Below the pieces are notes generated by a model that was not told the origin of the DNA, did not search any database, and was given only the letters and a program-made list of their open reading frames with translations. This document shows positions 50,499-54,779 of a stretch of 64,000 bases of DNA, piece after piece; within the stretch, counting starts at the first letter, position 1; each line of letters opens with the position of its first letter. This stretch comes from Echinarachnius parma. Taxonomy: Eukaryota > Echinodermata > Echinoidea > Clypeasteroida > Echinarachniidae. Position numbers and translations under genes: made by a program. The stretch lies in the NCBI GenBank assembly GCA_037951105.1, contig JBAMJV010011170.1, positions 1 through 64,000 on the forward strand. Direction: 5' to 3'.

Positions 50499-51924
50499 CA
50501 CACACATACGTTTGCACACACTCACGCATTCATTTCCATGGGGATGAGCGCTTATAATATCTCCCAAAACATACATTGACATACTTATACATGCATATCC
50601 AATGAGTCAAAACTCATGAGTATTTCGACTATCTTTACAAACAAAAATAATTATACAAGCTATTTTTGTTTACATCAAACACATAATTCGACAACCCCAT
50701 GCATAAAGCATATACGCCCACGCTCGCTTCACACACCCATGATATTAAATGTGAAACATGAAGAGCAGACACTTACTTTAAAAAAACAATAGTTGTCCAT
50801 GACATATCACGTATACCCATAGCTTGGGTCAACATAATTTATATTGTTCGTATGCTTGATTATTATTTTTGCTATGTTTTTATTAATGGTGGTTTTGTAA
50901 TTTGTATGTGCGACTTTAAAGGGATCTAGTAACTTTGTTTAACAGTGCAAAAAGTGATGCGGGGTTAATAAAATGTGTATTGGTGTGATTTGATATGTCC
51001 AGAACGTATTGTGTGAAAATATCAAGTTAATTGGATGTTATTTGGCCGAGAAATTAGAACAATGCAAAGTGATATTCACTTTCTCATTGCGCTGACTTTG
51101 TATAAGGCTGAAAAGGTCCCGTAGATAATTTCATATCCGAACTCTTCAATCGTGAATATCTTTTGAACGAAATGGAAATTTGAAAAACCGAAACTTGTTC
51201 CACGCTTTTATTGAATAAAACAAGGTATGAGAGAACCGCTAGAATTCCAATCTTATTTTGAAGATTTGGACAATGTTACTAAGTCCCTTTAGTTAAATGT
51301 ATCGTTCTACACGTTCAAATAATGTGTTTTTTGCTTGTCAGATTAATAGTATTTTTACCGGACGCCTCTTTTTTTTCTTCAAGAAATTAATTACTTTCTA
51401 TTGTATTACAGTTTCACGACTTGCGGTACCACCGATGATTTGAACGCACTGTGTGATGAGTTCAACCGTAAGGGAAGACTGACTGTGAGCATTGAACATG
51501 GAGGGGTAAGGAATTGCACCGGATAGGGCAATGGAATGTGGAACTGATCGTAACGCCACACCAAAAACTCAGAGAAATTCTAAACACGTACATGAGTTTA
51601 CATATTGATATAGACCAGGTTGAGATATTTATATAATGGAATGTATCTTTTACAAATTAAACAAAGTTGCTGTAGTTAACATTTTGTTTCGAGTTCCAGT
51701 AAAATAGCAAAGAAAGGCTAGAATTCATTTATGTGTTAATCATATATAAATGCGATCAAACTGAAATGTGAGGAAATGTATTTGCATTGACATTTTATGT
51801 CACTCTGAGAAGAGATCTACTTGGACAAAGTAAAAAATCGTCACTAAATATTCATATCTTATTTTGTTCTTTATGATTGATTTTGTTTCAGCCATGGAGT
51901 TTTAAGAGCCATATAGATAGGTGA
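12312..51924 (+). CDS. NLR-type immune receptor (DEATH-NACHT-LRR), 11-exon model
   Basis: Predicted cytosolic pattern-recognition/signalling receptor. I join the exons 12312-12624, 13565-15087 (or 15102), 18783-18962, 20431-20595, 21364-21531, 39199-39363, 40187-40354, 48916-49122, 49940-50331, 51412-51505 and 51892-51924. Each has a consensus-like GT donor and AG acceptor and the frame stays open throughout, giving about 1,135 or 1,140 residues. Domain order is an N-terminal death fold, a NACHT NTPase with Walker A and B, winged-helix/HD2-like sequence, then ribonuclease-inhibitor-type leucine-rich repeats. In related receptors NACHT drives ATP-dependent oligomerisation, the LRRs sense or restrain, and the death fold recruits adaptors. 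The span is long because introns hold several retrotransposons. Not proven: whether exons of two neighbouring genes have been merged, whether an exon is missed between 40354 and 48916, and whether an upstream 5' exon exists. Confidence 0.7.
12682..12939. mobile_element. Palindromic MITE in NLR intron 1
   Basis: The two halves are reverse complements along about 120 bp each (end ctcttagaaatattgggtaa; inner tattgctcattcttaccca), with a short loop near 12800-12815. The whole element can fold into one long hairpin in the pre-mRNA. Confidence 0.8.
13565..15102 (+). CDS. NLR exon 2: NACHT NTPase and HD2-like region
   Basis: The acceptor is the pyrimidine-rich cctcttttcattacaaag before 13565. The G left over from exon 1 plus GT restores Gly, so the frame runs KHG-G-RSPMTPEDL. 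An upstream ATG at 13507 follows an in-frame TGA and is not needed. Counting from that ATG, Walker A (GEAGVGKTT) is at residues 102-110, Walker B (LFDGLDEY) at 180-187 and the sensor-like TSRPW at 217-221. The C-terminal FPHKLMQEYVAGHY resembles the HD2 region of NLRs. The donor may be GAT/gtaagc at 15087 or ATG/gtaata at 15102; both are phase 0. This is the strongest coding evidence in the window. Confidence 0.9.
15136..16260. other. NLR intron 2, AT-rich, no gene
   Basis: No repeat with clear ends and no splice-supported exon. The 63-codon frame near 15527 is not credible. Two tgacgtca palindromes (CRE-type) occur at about 16132-16155. Confidence 0.5.
16260..16590. repeat. CpG-dense patch of cgcgcg motifs
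   Basis: Clusters of gcgcatgcgc, acgcgcgcgtacgcg, cgcgcgtgcgcg and acgcgcgcatgc in otherwise AT-rich DNA, spaced 70-130 bases apart. Probably a repeat family. The LINE tail below begins at its right edge. Confidence 0.5.
16590..17692 (+). pseudogene. 3' part of a non-LTR retrotransposon with zinc knuckle and (AAG)n tail
   Basis: The open frame ends at 17602 and is about 335 codons long without interruption. It has the LINE C-terminal pattern IPRMLYGCTSIVY and a cysteine/histidine cluster (CRLCHLHHEDEVHLISVC) of the kind that follows the RT domain in several non-LTR clades. No RT catalytic core remains, so the copy is 5'-truncated. An aag microsatellite (about 17663-17691) forms the 3' tail. 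It sits in intron 2 of the NLR gene, same strand. The clade is not assigned. Confidence 0.75.
17700..18780. other. NLR intron 2, remainder
   Basis: Mostly AT-rich without recognisable repeats. A T-rich stretch (18525-18560) follows a weak box-B-like ggtttcgaatcc. No exon is supported. Confidence 0.4.
18783..18962 (+). CDS. NLR exon 3: first LRR-like exon
   Basis: Sixty codons, phase 0 at both ends, starting VDERTTPS and ending GARQSK before the donor aag/gtcatt. The middle (LVSLPKLKRVKI) has LRR spacing. The acceptor aacttaaaaag is weak, with few pyrimidines, so the start is the least certain boundary of the gene. The ending SK matches the ends of the following LRR exons, which supports membership of the same modular series. 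Confidence 0.6.
19482..19543. repeat. Near-perfect hairpin in NLR intron 3
   Basis: The arm aaagtgctccattcactcg and its reverse complement cgagtgaatggagcacctt surround a short centre with atcgat. It follows a fragment with ccgtagccagaggggtgcg and a C run at 19371-19385, which may be the end of another MITE. Confidence 0.8.
19745..19921 (-). repeat. Inverted copy of an LRR-unit intron segment between C and G runs
   Basis: Read on the minus strand this segment matches 20765-20890: ccggcc, ctccctctc, atatttacaccca-like text (agatattacaccca against aatattacaccca). On the plus strand it is flanked by a C run (19761-19776) and a G run (about 19899-19921). The rest of the intron unit (19975 onward) is in the normal orientation, so only this part has flipped. 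Confidence 0.7.
20431..20595 (+). CDS. NLR LRR exon A
   Basis: Fifty-five codons, phase 0 on both sides (acceptor ccctctctag, donor aag/gtaaat). It reads IEELTIGRCYLSP and ends LSLAPSSK, about two ribonuclease-inhibitor-type LRR modules. It is one of four near-identical exons whose flanking introns are also homologous. Confidence 0.85.
21364..21531 (+). CDS. NLR LRR exon B
   Basis: Fifty-six codons, phase 0 on both sides (acceptor tctatctag, donor aag/gtacat). It reads IEELKIERTYLGPVASEQFG and ends SSLATSSK. The nucleotide stretch cctgttgcatctgaacagtt is shared with the other copies. It lies 933 bp after exon A, the length of one duplicated unit. Confidence 0.85.
21800..22595 (+). repeat. 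126-bp satellite-like tandem array
   Basis: The landmark acggcactaatttcgac recurs at 21848, 21974, 22124, 22250, 22376 and 22502. The spacing is 126 except for one 150-base interval with an internal expansion. Each unit also carries cgtaacgttttcgc and gcgcagttacgatgat. The last unit is cut short at the start of the LINE. Confidence 0.9.
22595..27249 (+). pseudogene. RTE-like LINE, disrupted
   Basis: Fragments of endonuclease and reverse transcriptase occur in order on the plus strand. They are an EEP part (AHNLLIVGG followed by NAQLGPSEALFTCADE), a linker with SDHRIVSCR, RT palm pieces (LPKKGDPSLPSNY; FSKAFDSVNRK), the catalytic LDYADDIALI near 26500-26530 and the C-terminal FKYLGSYV and LLYGSETWTM. 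The combination is typical of the RTE clade. Stops and frameshifts are frequent, and a DNA transposon splits the endonuclease (23509-25028). The final frame stops at 27249-27251, directly at the start of a TAG microsatellite. The 5' limit (22595-23080) is uncertain. Confidence 0.8.
23509..25028. mobile_element. 1.5-kb non-autonomous DNA transposon with 30-bp TIRs
   Basis: The left end cagtgagggaaaaggtccca and the right end, read in reverse complement, cagtgagggaaacggtccca agree over 30 bases with one mismatch. The flanks show a 5-bp duplication atcgc (23504-23508 and 25029-25033). Removing the element restores the LINE frame around RLWTHR. No transposase is visible; short internal frames (e.g. 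23923-24126 and 24504-24701) lack known motifs. The superfamily is not assigned. Confidence 0.85.
27250..27341 (+). repeat. (TAG)n microsatellite tail of the RTE-like LINE
   Basis: About 30 perfect tag units, beginning with the stop codon of the LINE frame. RTE-type elements commonly end with a short 3' region and a microsatellite tail. Confidence 0.9.
27342..28300. other. AT-rich DNA in the large NLR intron
   Basis: No exon, repeat or RNA gene could be supported. Confidence 0.4.
28300..29210 (-). pseudogene. Degenerate coding-like region, possibly gag-related
   Basis: On the minus strand a good acceptor (ttttccccctactgctag) precedes a frame beginning KAEILRLLIRHFDFDQ. It continues after a frameshift with a Lys-rich stretch (LKIKLKLQIKLKV) and then broken frames including WEGDKVVDVGPALLDGKK. 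A short SAP-like segment followed by a charged helix is seen in gag proteins of some invertebrate LTR elements, but the match is weak. The region is more GC-rich and CpG-rich than its surroundings. It is antisense to the NLR gene and has several stops, so it is treated as a relic. Confidence 0.3.
29512..29554. repeat. Perfect 43-bp palindrome built on gcccaagtcc
   Basis: Two 21-base arms (atgtaagaaaagcccaagtc plus c) around a single A. The motif gcccaagtcc also occurs at 29376 and forms the ends of the MITE at 37457-37644. Confidence 0.9.
29681..29942 (+). repeat. Two (GT)n microsatellites
   Basis: Tracts at 29692-29762 and 29820-29942, separated by a spacer (catgattggcataa) that resembles 35163-35178 near another CA tract. 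Open frames on both strands are repeat translations. Confidence 0.9.
30686..30985 (+). CDS. Candidate two-exon small ORF (64 aa), unknown
   Basis: Exon 30686-30724 (acceptor-like agcatttag just before the ATG, donor atc/gtgagt) joins exon 30830-30985 (acceptor ttcctttcttatctaaacag) in phase 0. Together they give 64 codons from MRHSSILVG to EPELVF and a TGA. The splice signals are good, but I recognise no domain. A second potential first exon lies upstream (ATG at 30134, donor tctcg/gtaagt), in a different phase. It lies inside the large NLR intron on the same strand. It could be an independent gene, a non-coding transcript or chance. Confidence 0.3.
31400..32345 (+). other. Duplicated His/Pro-rich coding-like segments
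   Basis: Two stretches, about 31560-31725 and 32080-32290, share the order gctgccaacct, gcatcatccac, gccag then tcgtcca. They read as His/Pro/Asn-rich frames (for example DAANLLHHPPRHPTLASDRP). The first is followed by a possible donor (caagcag/gtacat) and the second preceded by a possible acceptor (tactatcag/gtccc). No domain is recognised. Low-complexity sequence makes the coding claim weak. Confidence 0.3.
32396..32476. repeat. Hairpin with 29-bp arms
   Basis: 32396-32424 and 32448-32476 are reverse complements with one mismatch (cttcaactaaccttaaatta); the loop is 23 bases. Confidence 0.85.
32480..33380. other. AT-rich DNA, no gene seen
   Basis: A 76-codon frame at 32947-33177 has no recognisable feature. 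Confidence 0.4.
33380..33800 (+). repeat. Imperfect gatgat/gatgac array
   Basis: Trinucleotide-based minisatellite. Phrases such as gtgattatcgttacgatgac recur about 120 bases apart (33486 and 33609). His-rich minus-strand frames are repeat artefacts. Confidence 0.8.
33800..35285. other. AT-rich DNA with fragments of older repeats
   Basis: The phrase gctagttcctgac.ggatgaaa is shared between 34706 and 30294, so some repeat copies are present, but limits cannot be set. No exon is supported. Confidence 0.4.
35288..36388. mobile_element. TIR element with about 105-bp inverted ends
   Basis: The left end (tagtctagttttagaccct, with cgaaaagcgctgc and gtactacagcagtgatcgctg further in, to about 35393) is the reverse complement of about 36264-36388. 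The right end differs by a G run at 36331-36347. Both tips are tagtctag, consistent with a TA flank. The 850-base interior has no transposase frame. Confidence 0.75.
36470..37403. mobile_element. Fold-back MITE with TA flanks and internal gaaattcgtca repeats
   Basis: The terminal 28 bases (starting ctataggttttcccatccat) are perfectly inverted at the two ends, and TA lies outside each. The arms, about 300 bp each, contain many short units like gaattcgtcat (left) and atgacgaaattga (right). An isolated arm of the same family begins the window (1-297). Confidence 0.8.
37457..37644. mobile_element. Short MITE with aaacagcccaagtccat ends
   Basis: Seventeen-base perfect inverted termini, about 190 bp in all. 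The decamer gcccaagtcc is also at 29376, in the palindrome 29512-29554 and just outside this copy (37435). Confidence 0.75.
37790..38215 (-). pseudogene. LINE C-terminal fragment (CR1/jockey-type)
   Basis: On the minus strand broken frames read LKWDDHVNEIIKKC, then FNGGLTIKQVQSLERVQRR and CRIILG, then LERLETRREKLYIEFA. This order is the usual end of the RT protein in CR1/jockey-like non-LTR elements. Frameshifts and a stop interrupt it. It is opposite in strand to the host gene. Confidence 0.7.
38290..38455 (+). repeat. Part of the duplicated LRR intron unit
   Basis: Carries aaggaatgacgtcatgg and aatgaagatga, also found after LRR exons A (20915) and C (39675). The LRR tandem unit therefore begins again here before exon C, interrupted by the fold-back element at 38461-38834. 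Confidence 0.7.
38461..38834. mobile_element. Fold-back element with hammerhead-like core in both arms
   Basis: Arms of about 130 bp at 38461-38593 and 38705-38834 are near-perfect reverse complements around a 110-base loop. Each arm contains cctgacga, an 18-base stem-like stretch, then gaaacgtc: plus strand at 38730-38763, minus strand at 38533-38566. This resembles the conserved CUGANGA...GAAA core of hammerhead ribozymes, known in Penelope-like elements and retrozymes. The outer part of the arms matches LINE-derived sequence at about 45385-45475. Confidence 0.65.
39199..39363 (+). CDS. NLR LRR exon C
   Basis: Fifty-five codons, phase 0 on both sides (acceptor tttctcactttag, donor aag/gtaaat). 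It reads IEELIVDNCNLGHVASEQFG and ends STLSPSSK. Same modular design as exons A, B and D. Confidence 0.85.
40187..40354 (+). CDS. NLR LRR exon D
   Basis: Fifty-six codons, phase 0 on both sides (acceptor ccctcgctag, donor aag/gtaata). It reads IENLSIGRYDLGPVASTQFG and ends TFATPSK. It follows exon C by 988 bp, one tandem unit. Confidence 0.85.
40499..41078. mobile_element. TA-flanked MITE with tRNA-like core, inside the LRR unit intron
   Basis: The ends cactcaaaaaacagaagtgc and, reversed, cactctaaaaatgaaggtgc are inverted and flanked by TA. Paralogous introns at 20715, 21653 and 39493 show the uninterrupted site (gattgttacactatactgta type). Many gtgctnnnttagcacc inverted motifs lie inside, with a minus-strand tRNA-like sequence at 40797-40862. 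Confidence 0.85.
40797..40862 (-). other. tRNA-like sequence within a MITE
   Basis: On the minus strand tagctcagtcgg (box A type) and ggttcgaatcc (box B) have tRNA-like spacing. A perfect 5-bp stem gcgtc/gacgc surrounds a 7-base loop. The D stem does not close and the loop lacks U33, so it is not a functional tRNA gene by eye. Confidence 0.5.
41988..42886 (+). pseudogene. 5'-truncated LINE tail with (TATC)n end
   Basis: Begins in the RT C-terminus: ERLERIQKRALRIIFRSDY, then KLQTLDKRRQDLCVTFF, and is then broken. It is followed by an AT-rich 3' region and ends with tatc repeats (42856-42885). The intron unit of the LRR array (aacggcgt, actgctctctcaaa) resumes straight after, so it is inserted in that unit. 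Confidence 0.75.
43419..44194. mobile_element. piggyBac-like MITE (TTAA target)
   Basis: The ends ccctaaccaggccggg and cccggcctggttaggg are perfect inverted repeats flanked by TTAA at 43415-43418 and 44195-44198. TTAA duplication and CCCT termini are features of the piggyBac superfamily. The subterminal regions carry G and C runs (43459-43485, 44149-44180) around ggattcca. The 776-bp interior lacks a transposase; the Lys-rich frame at 43886 is not one. A reversed relative is at about 59695-60110. Confidence 0.85.
44454..44607. mobile_element. 154-bp insert with 8-bp target duplication
   Basis: tttaaagg occurs at 44446-44453 and 44608-44615. Removing one copy plus the insert restores the LINE frame LLKGGDASNPMNYR. 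The insert is CpG-rich (gcgcgcaccgcatg, ccgtgcgcaacgcg). No clear terminal inverted repeats are seen, so hAT affinity rests on the 8-bp duplication only. Confidence 0.7.
45480..45645 (+). repeat. Cluster of cacactgtg/cacattgtg motifs
   Basis: About ten copies in both orientations of a cacantgtg-type palindromic octamer over 160 bases, directly after the LINE C-terminus. Possibly a short MITE. Confidence 0.55.
46250..48417 (+). pseudogene. jockey-like LINE with endonuclease and RT, degenerate
   Basis: The EEP endonuclease part contains DVILLQETHIR and, with a small shift, GDFNSHHSS then GYAKDDENF. The RT part has SGKAAGIDGI, AILKPGKLANDPASYRPISL, KEQAGFRPKRSCSDQ, GGLPQGSVFGLMLFNIYVSD, the catalytic FAYADDLALA (48050-48080) and EFPKYLGVTLNRSLTY. 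A 311-codon frame (47482-48417) is still open, but upstream stops and frameshifts split the endonuclease. The C-terminus ends abruptly at 48410. Same strand as the NLR gene, in the intron before the acidic LRR exon. Confidence 0.85.
48420..48660. other. Intron DNA with hAT-type terminal fragment
   Basis: Contains acgtagctacgccactg at about 48526-48542, the reverse of a cagtggcgtagct-type MITE terminus. The partner end is not found. Confidence 0.4.
48665..48795 (-). mobile_element. MITE-like repeat, truncated reversed copy
   Basis: Minus-strand relative of 300-649 and 50917-51292: on the minus strand it has the terminal agggatccagtaac, then tgtccacta, aagttaaatggacgtt and ggccgagtaatgagcac. 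About two-thirds of the element is missing. Confidence 0.75.
48916..49122 (+). CDS. NLR exon 8: LRR followed by an acidic stretch
   Basis: Sixty-nine codons, phase 0 on both sides (acceptor gtttgatctacag, donor tcg/gttagt). The first half is LRR-like (LIELTLTRRSL, LPNLQSLTLHHI). The second half is Asp/Ser-rich (SERSDRDVDSDDADSDACD), unusual inside an LRR array and probably a surface loop or spacer. The exon is not homologous at DNA level to exons A-D. Confidence 0.75.
49940..50331 (+). CDS. NLR exon 9: C-terminal LRR exon
   Basis: 130 codons plus two bases (acceptor cacgcgtgacag, donor atatc/gtgagt). LRR-like phrases are SLLELNVDDGMMNDL, GVEKLSITF, HLLELRVCGIPCSSL and SLTKLSFASLDIGNQG. The frame is open across the whole exon and ends in phase 2, which is completed by the next exon. 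Confidence 0.85.
50428..50496 (+). repeat. (CA)n microsatellite
   Basis: About 50 bases of pure ca with imperfect edges, in NLR intron 9. Confidence 0.9.
50917..51292 (+). mobile_element. MITE-like repeat, most complete copy
   Basis: The termini aagggatctagtaac and gttactaagtccctt are inverted with TA on both sides. The body matches 300-649. It lies in NLR intron 9, about 120 bases before exon 10. Confidence 0.8.
51412..51505 (+). CDS. NLR exon 10
   Basis: Acceptor tctattgtattacag. One base completes Ser from the previous exon, followed by 31 codons (FTTCGTTDDLNALC, RKGRLTVSIEHGG) and the donor ggg/gtaagg. It caps the LRR domain. Confidence 0.8.
51892..51924 (+). CDS. NLR exon 11, terminal
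   Basis: After the acceptor gattgattttgtttcag, ten codons PWSFKSHIDR and a TGA at 51922-51924, in phase with exon 10. Very short, but the acceptor is strong. Confidence 0.6.
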   Translation, partial: PWSFKSHIDR

Positions 51925-52128
51925 ATATTCCAGGAAACCTTCAAGCACAAGCCAGGTCTTCAGTAAAACAAACCTCACAGCTGGATGGTTGGTTGTTTTT
52001 TTTAGTTTGTTTACAGAGGCGTTAGATAAGTTTTTGATCTTTTTCGCCTAGGACCAGTTTTTATCGTCACCATCCGAGAAACTCAACCAAGGTTTCGAAC
52101 ACGAGATGATTCACGTGCGAAGAGCAGG

Positions 52129-52295
52129 TGGTGTAGTCTGAAAACGATGTTGAGTTAAAATGTATTGTATCTACGTCATATCTACGTCACTAAAATATTA
52201 AACTGTACTTAATAGGAATAGCGATTTACTAAAATATATTTTAGTGACGTAGATACAATAAATTTCAACTTAAAAATCGTTTTCAGAATACACCC
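52129..52295. mobile_element. Fold-back MITE in the predicted 3' region, carrying AATAAA
   Basis: Arms ggtgtagtctgaaaacgat and, reversed, ggtgtattctgaaaacgat, both continuing into tatctacgtcactaaaatat. The poly(A)-type signal aataaa at 52257-52262 lies inside the right arm, about 335 bases after the NLR stop, and is the nearest such signal that I see. Confidence 0.7.
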
Positions 52296-52385
52296 CCAGA
52301 GCTCTGTCCACTATAACAGAGTACCTCTTTACAAACCACCTCATAGCTGGAAATTACACCAAGGAGAAGTATGTATCATGGTTTA

Positions 52386-52550
52386 AAGTGGCGTAGCCTT
52401 GTCAGAGTGATTGGGGGCCCGCTAATTATTTGGGACACCCGTTATGTAATTCTTCATTTGTATAAAGAAGTTTTCACTTATGTTTGAGATTGATTGTGTC
52501 AAATTATTAGGGGTTCCATGTGTCCCATGCCTCCCCCAGCTACACCACTG
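52386..52550. mobile_element. hAT-type MITE, 165 bp
   Basis: Ends aagtggcgtagcc and, reversed, cagtggtgtagctggg. The flanks are atggttta (52378-52385) and atggtttg (52551-52558), an 8-bp duplication with one difference. Terminal cagtggcgtagc and 8-bp duplications are characteristic of hAT MITEs. Confidence 0.8.
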
Positions 52551-52559
52551 ATGGTTTGG

Positions 52560-53320
52560 ACAATTGAAGTTCCGTTTGTATAAGTCTAGTGAAAAGCAGA
52601 CAAATAAATGTTGCTTATGTGTAACAAGCGTCACGAAATAGGATTAACCATCTCAGAACATATGTATTCAGCAAACATGGGAAATGTGTAGCTTCCACAT
52701 TTTTATGACGTAAACAGATTATTCATGATTTCTCCATTAGTTTATATATGATGGCCCATTGGTTTTAAACCATGTTTTGAAGCACGGTTTACATGTTCTT
52801 CCTTTGTGATTTCCAGTCCTAAATAGTCTATAACAACTGTTCACGGTTTTACTAATTTGACAACTGGCCACGAAACCAACTTGAAACCAGTATTTTGCAA
52901 ATTCGATTTCGATATTTCACTTCGATGTGGGGTTAGAATTACACACTTTACAAACTTATTTTCCCCTAACCGTGAACTATAATGATGGTGATCGATGTTC
53001 TCCATACATGCAATATTTATGTTATTTTCTAGAATAATATTGTGTTTTAAATAATGTGAGTGTCGATATTCCGTCTCTTATCATTTTAGTGGTAAACGTC
53101 CATGACTGCATATCCTTGACAAATAGGCCGCATTGAAGTTGACAGAATTATGTGATGCAGCAGAAATTAGGTTTTAGTTGATTAGTGTCAATTGATCATT
53201 TTTAATAATGTTTTTTGGCCCATTTTTCATTTATAATGTATATTTCTGGTCATTTGTACCTGTCTTTGTATTTACTTAATACATTTACTTAATAATGTGT
53301 CTTACCTTATTAGCTAGATG
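52560..53320. other. AT-rich intergenic DNA
   Basis: No exon, RNA gene or clear repeat is seen. Confidence 0.45.
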
Positions 53321-53323
53321 GCT

Positions 53324-54178
53324 GGGTTGGAAGGTTGGACGGATGAGTGCATGGGTTGATGGTTTAGTAGGTGGTTTGGATCATGGGTGGATGGATGATG
53401 GGTGGATGGATGGATGGATCGATTGGTGGGCGGTTTGATGGATGGATTGGTGGGTGGTTTGGTGAATGGGTGGATGGATGATGGGTGGATTGGTAGGCGG
53501 TTTGATGGATGGATTGGCGGGTGGTTTGGTGAATGGGTGGATGGATGCAAAGATGATGGAAAGATAGATGCATATGGTGGAAGGATGGATGGATGAGTAG
53601 AAGAATAGATGGTTGGGTTGGGGGATGGATGGATGGGTTGATGGGTAGATGGGTGGGTTGATGGGTGGTTTGGTGGAAAGATGGATTGATTGGTGGGTGG
53701 TTTGGTGGATGGAAGGATGGATTGGTGGATGTTTTGTTGGATGTATAGATAGATGAGTGGACGAATAGATGGTGGTTCGATGGATGAATGGTTGGTTGGA
53801 TGGATGGGTGGATGGATAGATGGACGGATGGATAAGTGGATATATTGATTCGATGTATGGATGGATGGTAGATGTACGATGGATAAATAAATTGATTAAT
53901 TGATGGTTGGGTTGGGTGATGGATGGATGGGTTGATGGGTAGATGGGTGGATTGATGGGTGGTTTGGTGGAAAGATGGATTGATTGGTGGGTGGTTTGGT
54001 GGATGGAAGGATGGATTGGTAGATGTTTTGTTGGATATATAGATGGATGAGTGGACGAATAGATGGTGGTTCGATGGATGAATGGTTGGTTGGATGGATA
54101 GATGGACGGATGGATAAGTGGATATATTGATTCGATGTATGGATGGATGGTAGATGTACGATGGATAAATATATTGAT
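53324..54178 (+). repeat. ggat/ggtt minisatellite with a 290-bp higher-order repeat
   Basis: Tetranucleotide-based array. From about 53603 the same 280-300-base succession (gggttgatgggtagatggg, then gtttggtggaaagatgg, then gatggtggttcgatgg, then gtagatgtacgatgg) occurs twice, ending near 53885 and 54178. The long His/Pro/Ser-rich minus-strand frames (about 272 codons) are repeat translations. Confidence 0.9.
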
Positions 54179-54408
54179 GCAATAATAATATAAATACATA
54201 ATATATTTGAGCCTATATATAGTATGGTGTTATTGTGTAACGCCAAGTTAATCAGCTCTCACATTATGAATAATGGCAACAATATTGTTGTATGAGCCTA
54301 CGATACATATTATTTAGGGTTTGTTTAGTAATTGATGTGTATATACATCGTTTGCATACATGAAAAATGCTGTTAAATTTATCCATTGACTTTATCTTTT
54401 CCCCAAAA

Positions 54409-54484
54409 GTAATATTTGGGACTTAATTCATAACACCAATTTAAAAGTAATATTTGAGACTTAATTCATAACACCAATTTAAAT
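54409..54484 (+). repeat. 38-bp tandem duplication
   Basis: Two copies of gtaatatttgggacttaatt followed by cataacaccaatttaaa, with one or two differences. Confidence 0.9.
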
Positions 54485-54779
54485 GTAAGATTCTTGAGAA
54501 TGATGCCTGAGAATACAGATAATCGAAGTCTGATTTTACCCCGATCGTTCGCGTGAAGTATCCTAATTCGGATACTCTTGACTACGATCGGAAAGCGTCT
54601 ATACACCCTTTCAAATTCGATCTTAGATATCTCCATACTTATGGAGACATTGGAAAAATCAAAACCCATTTCATGATTATGTTAGTACCGTAAGCCAGTC
54701 AACGAGGTACAAGAGAAGTGTGAAAGCTCCACGTGATTTTCGTTGAATTGTATAGAGTTGATGGATCACTTTAATAGTA

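Noticed and set aside
53364..54199. Two 272-codon His/Pro/Ser-rich minus-strand frames
   Set aside because: They are translations of the ggat minisatellite in two registers.
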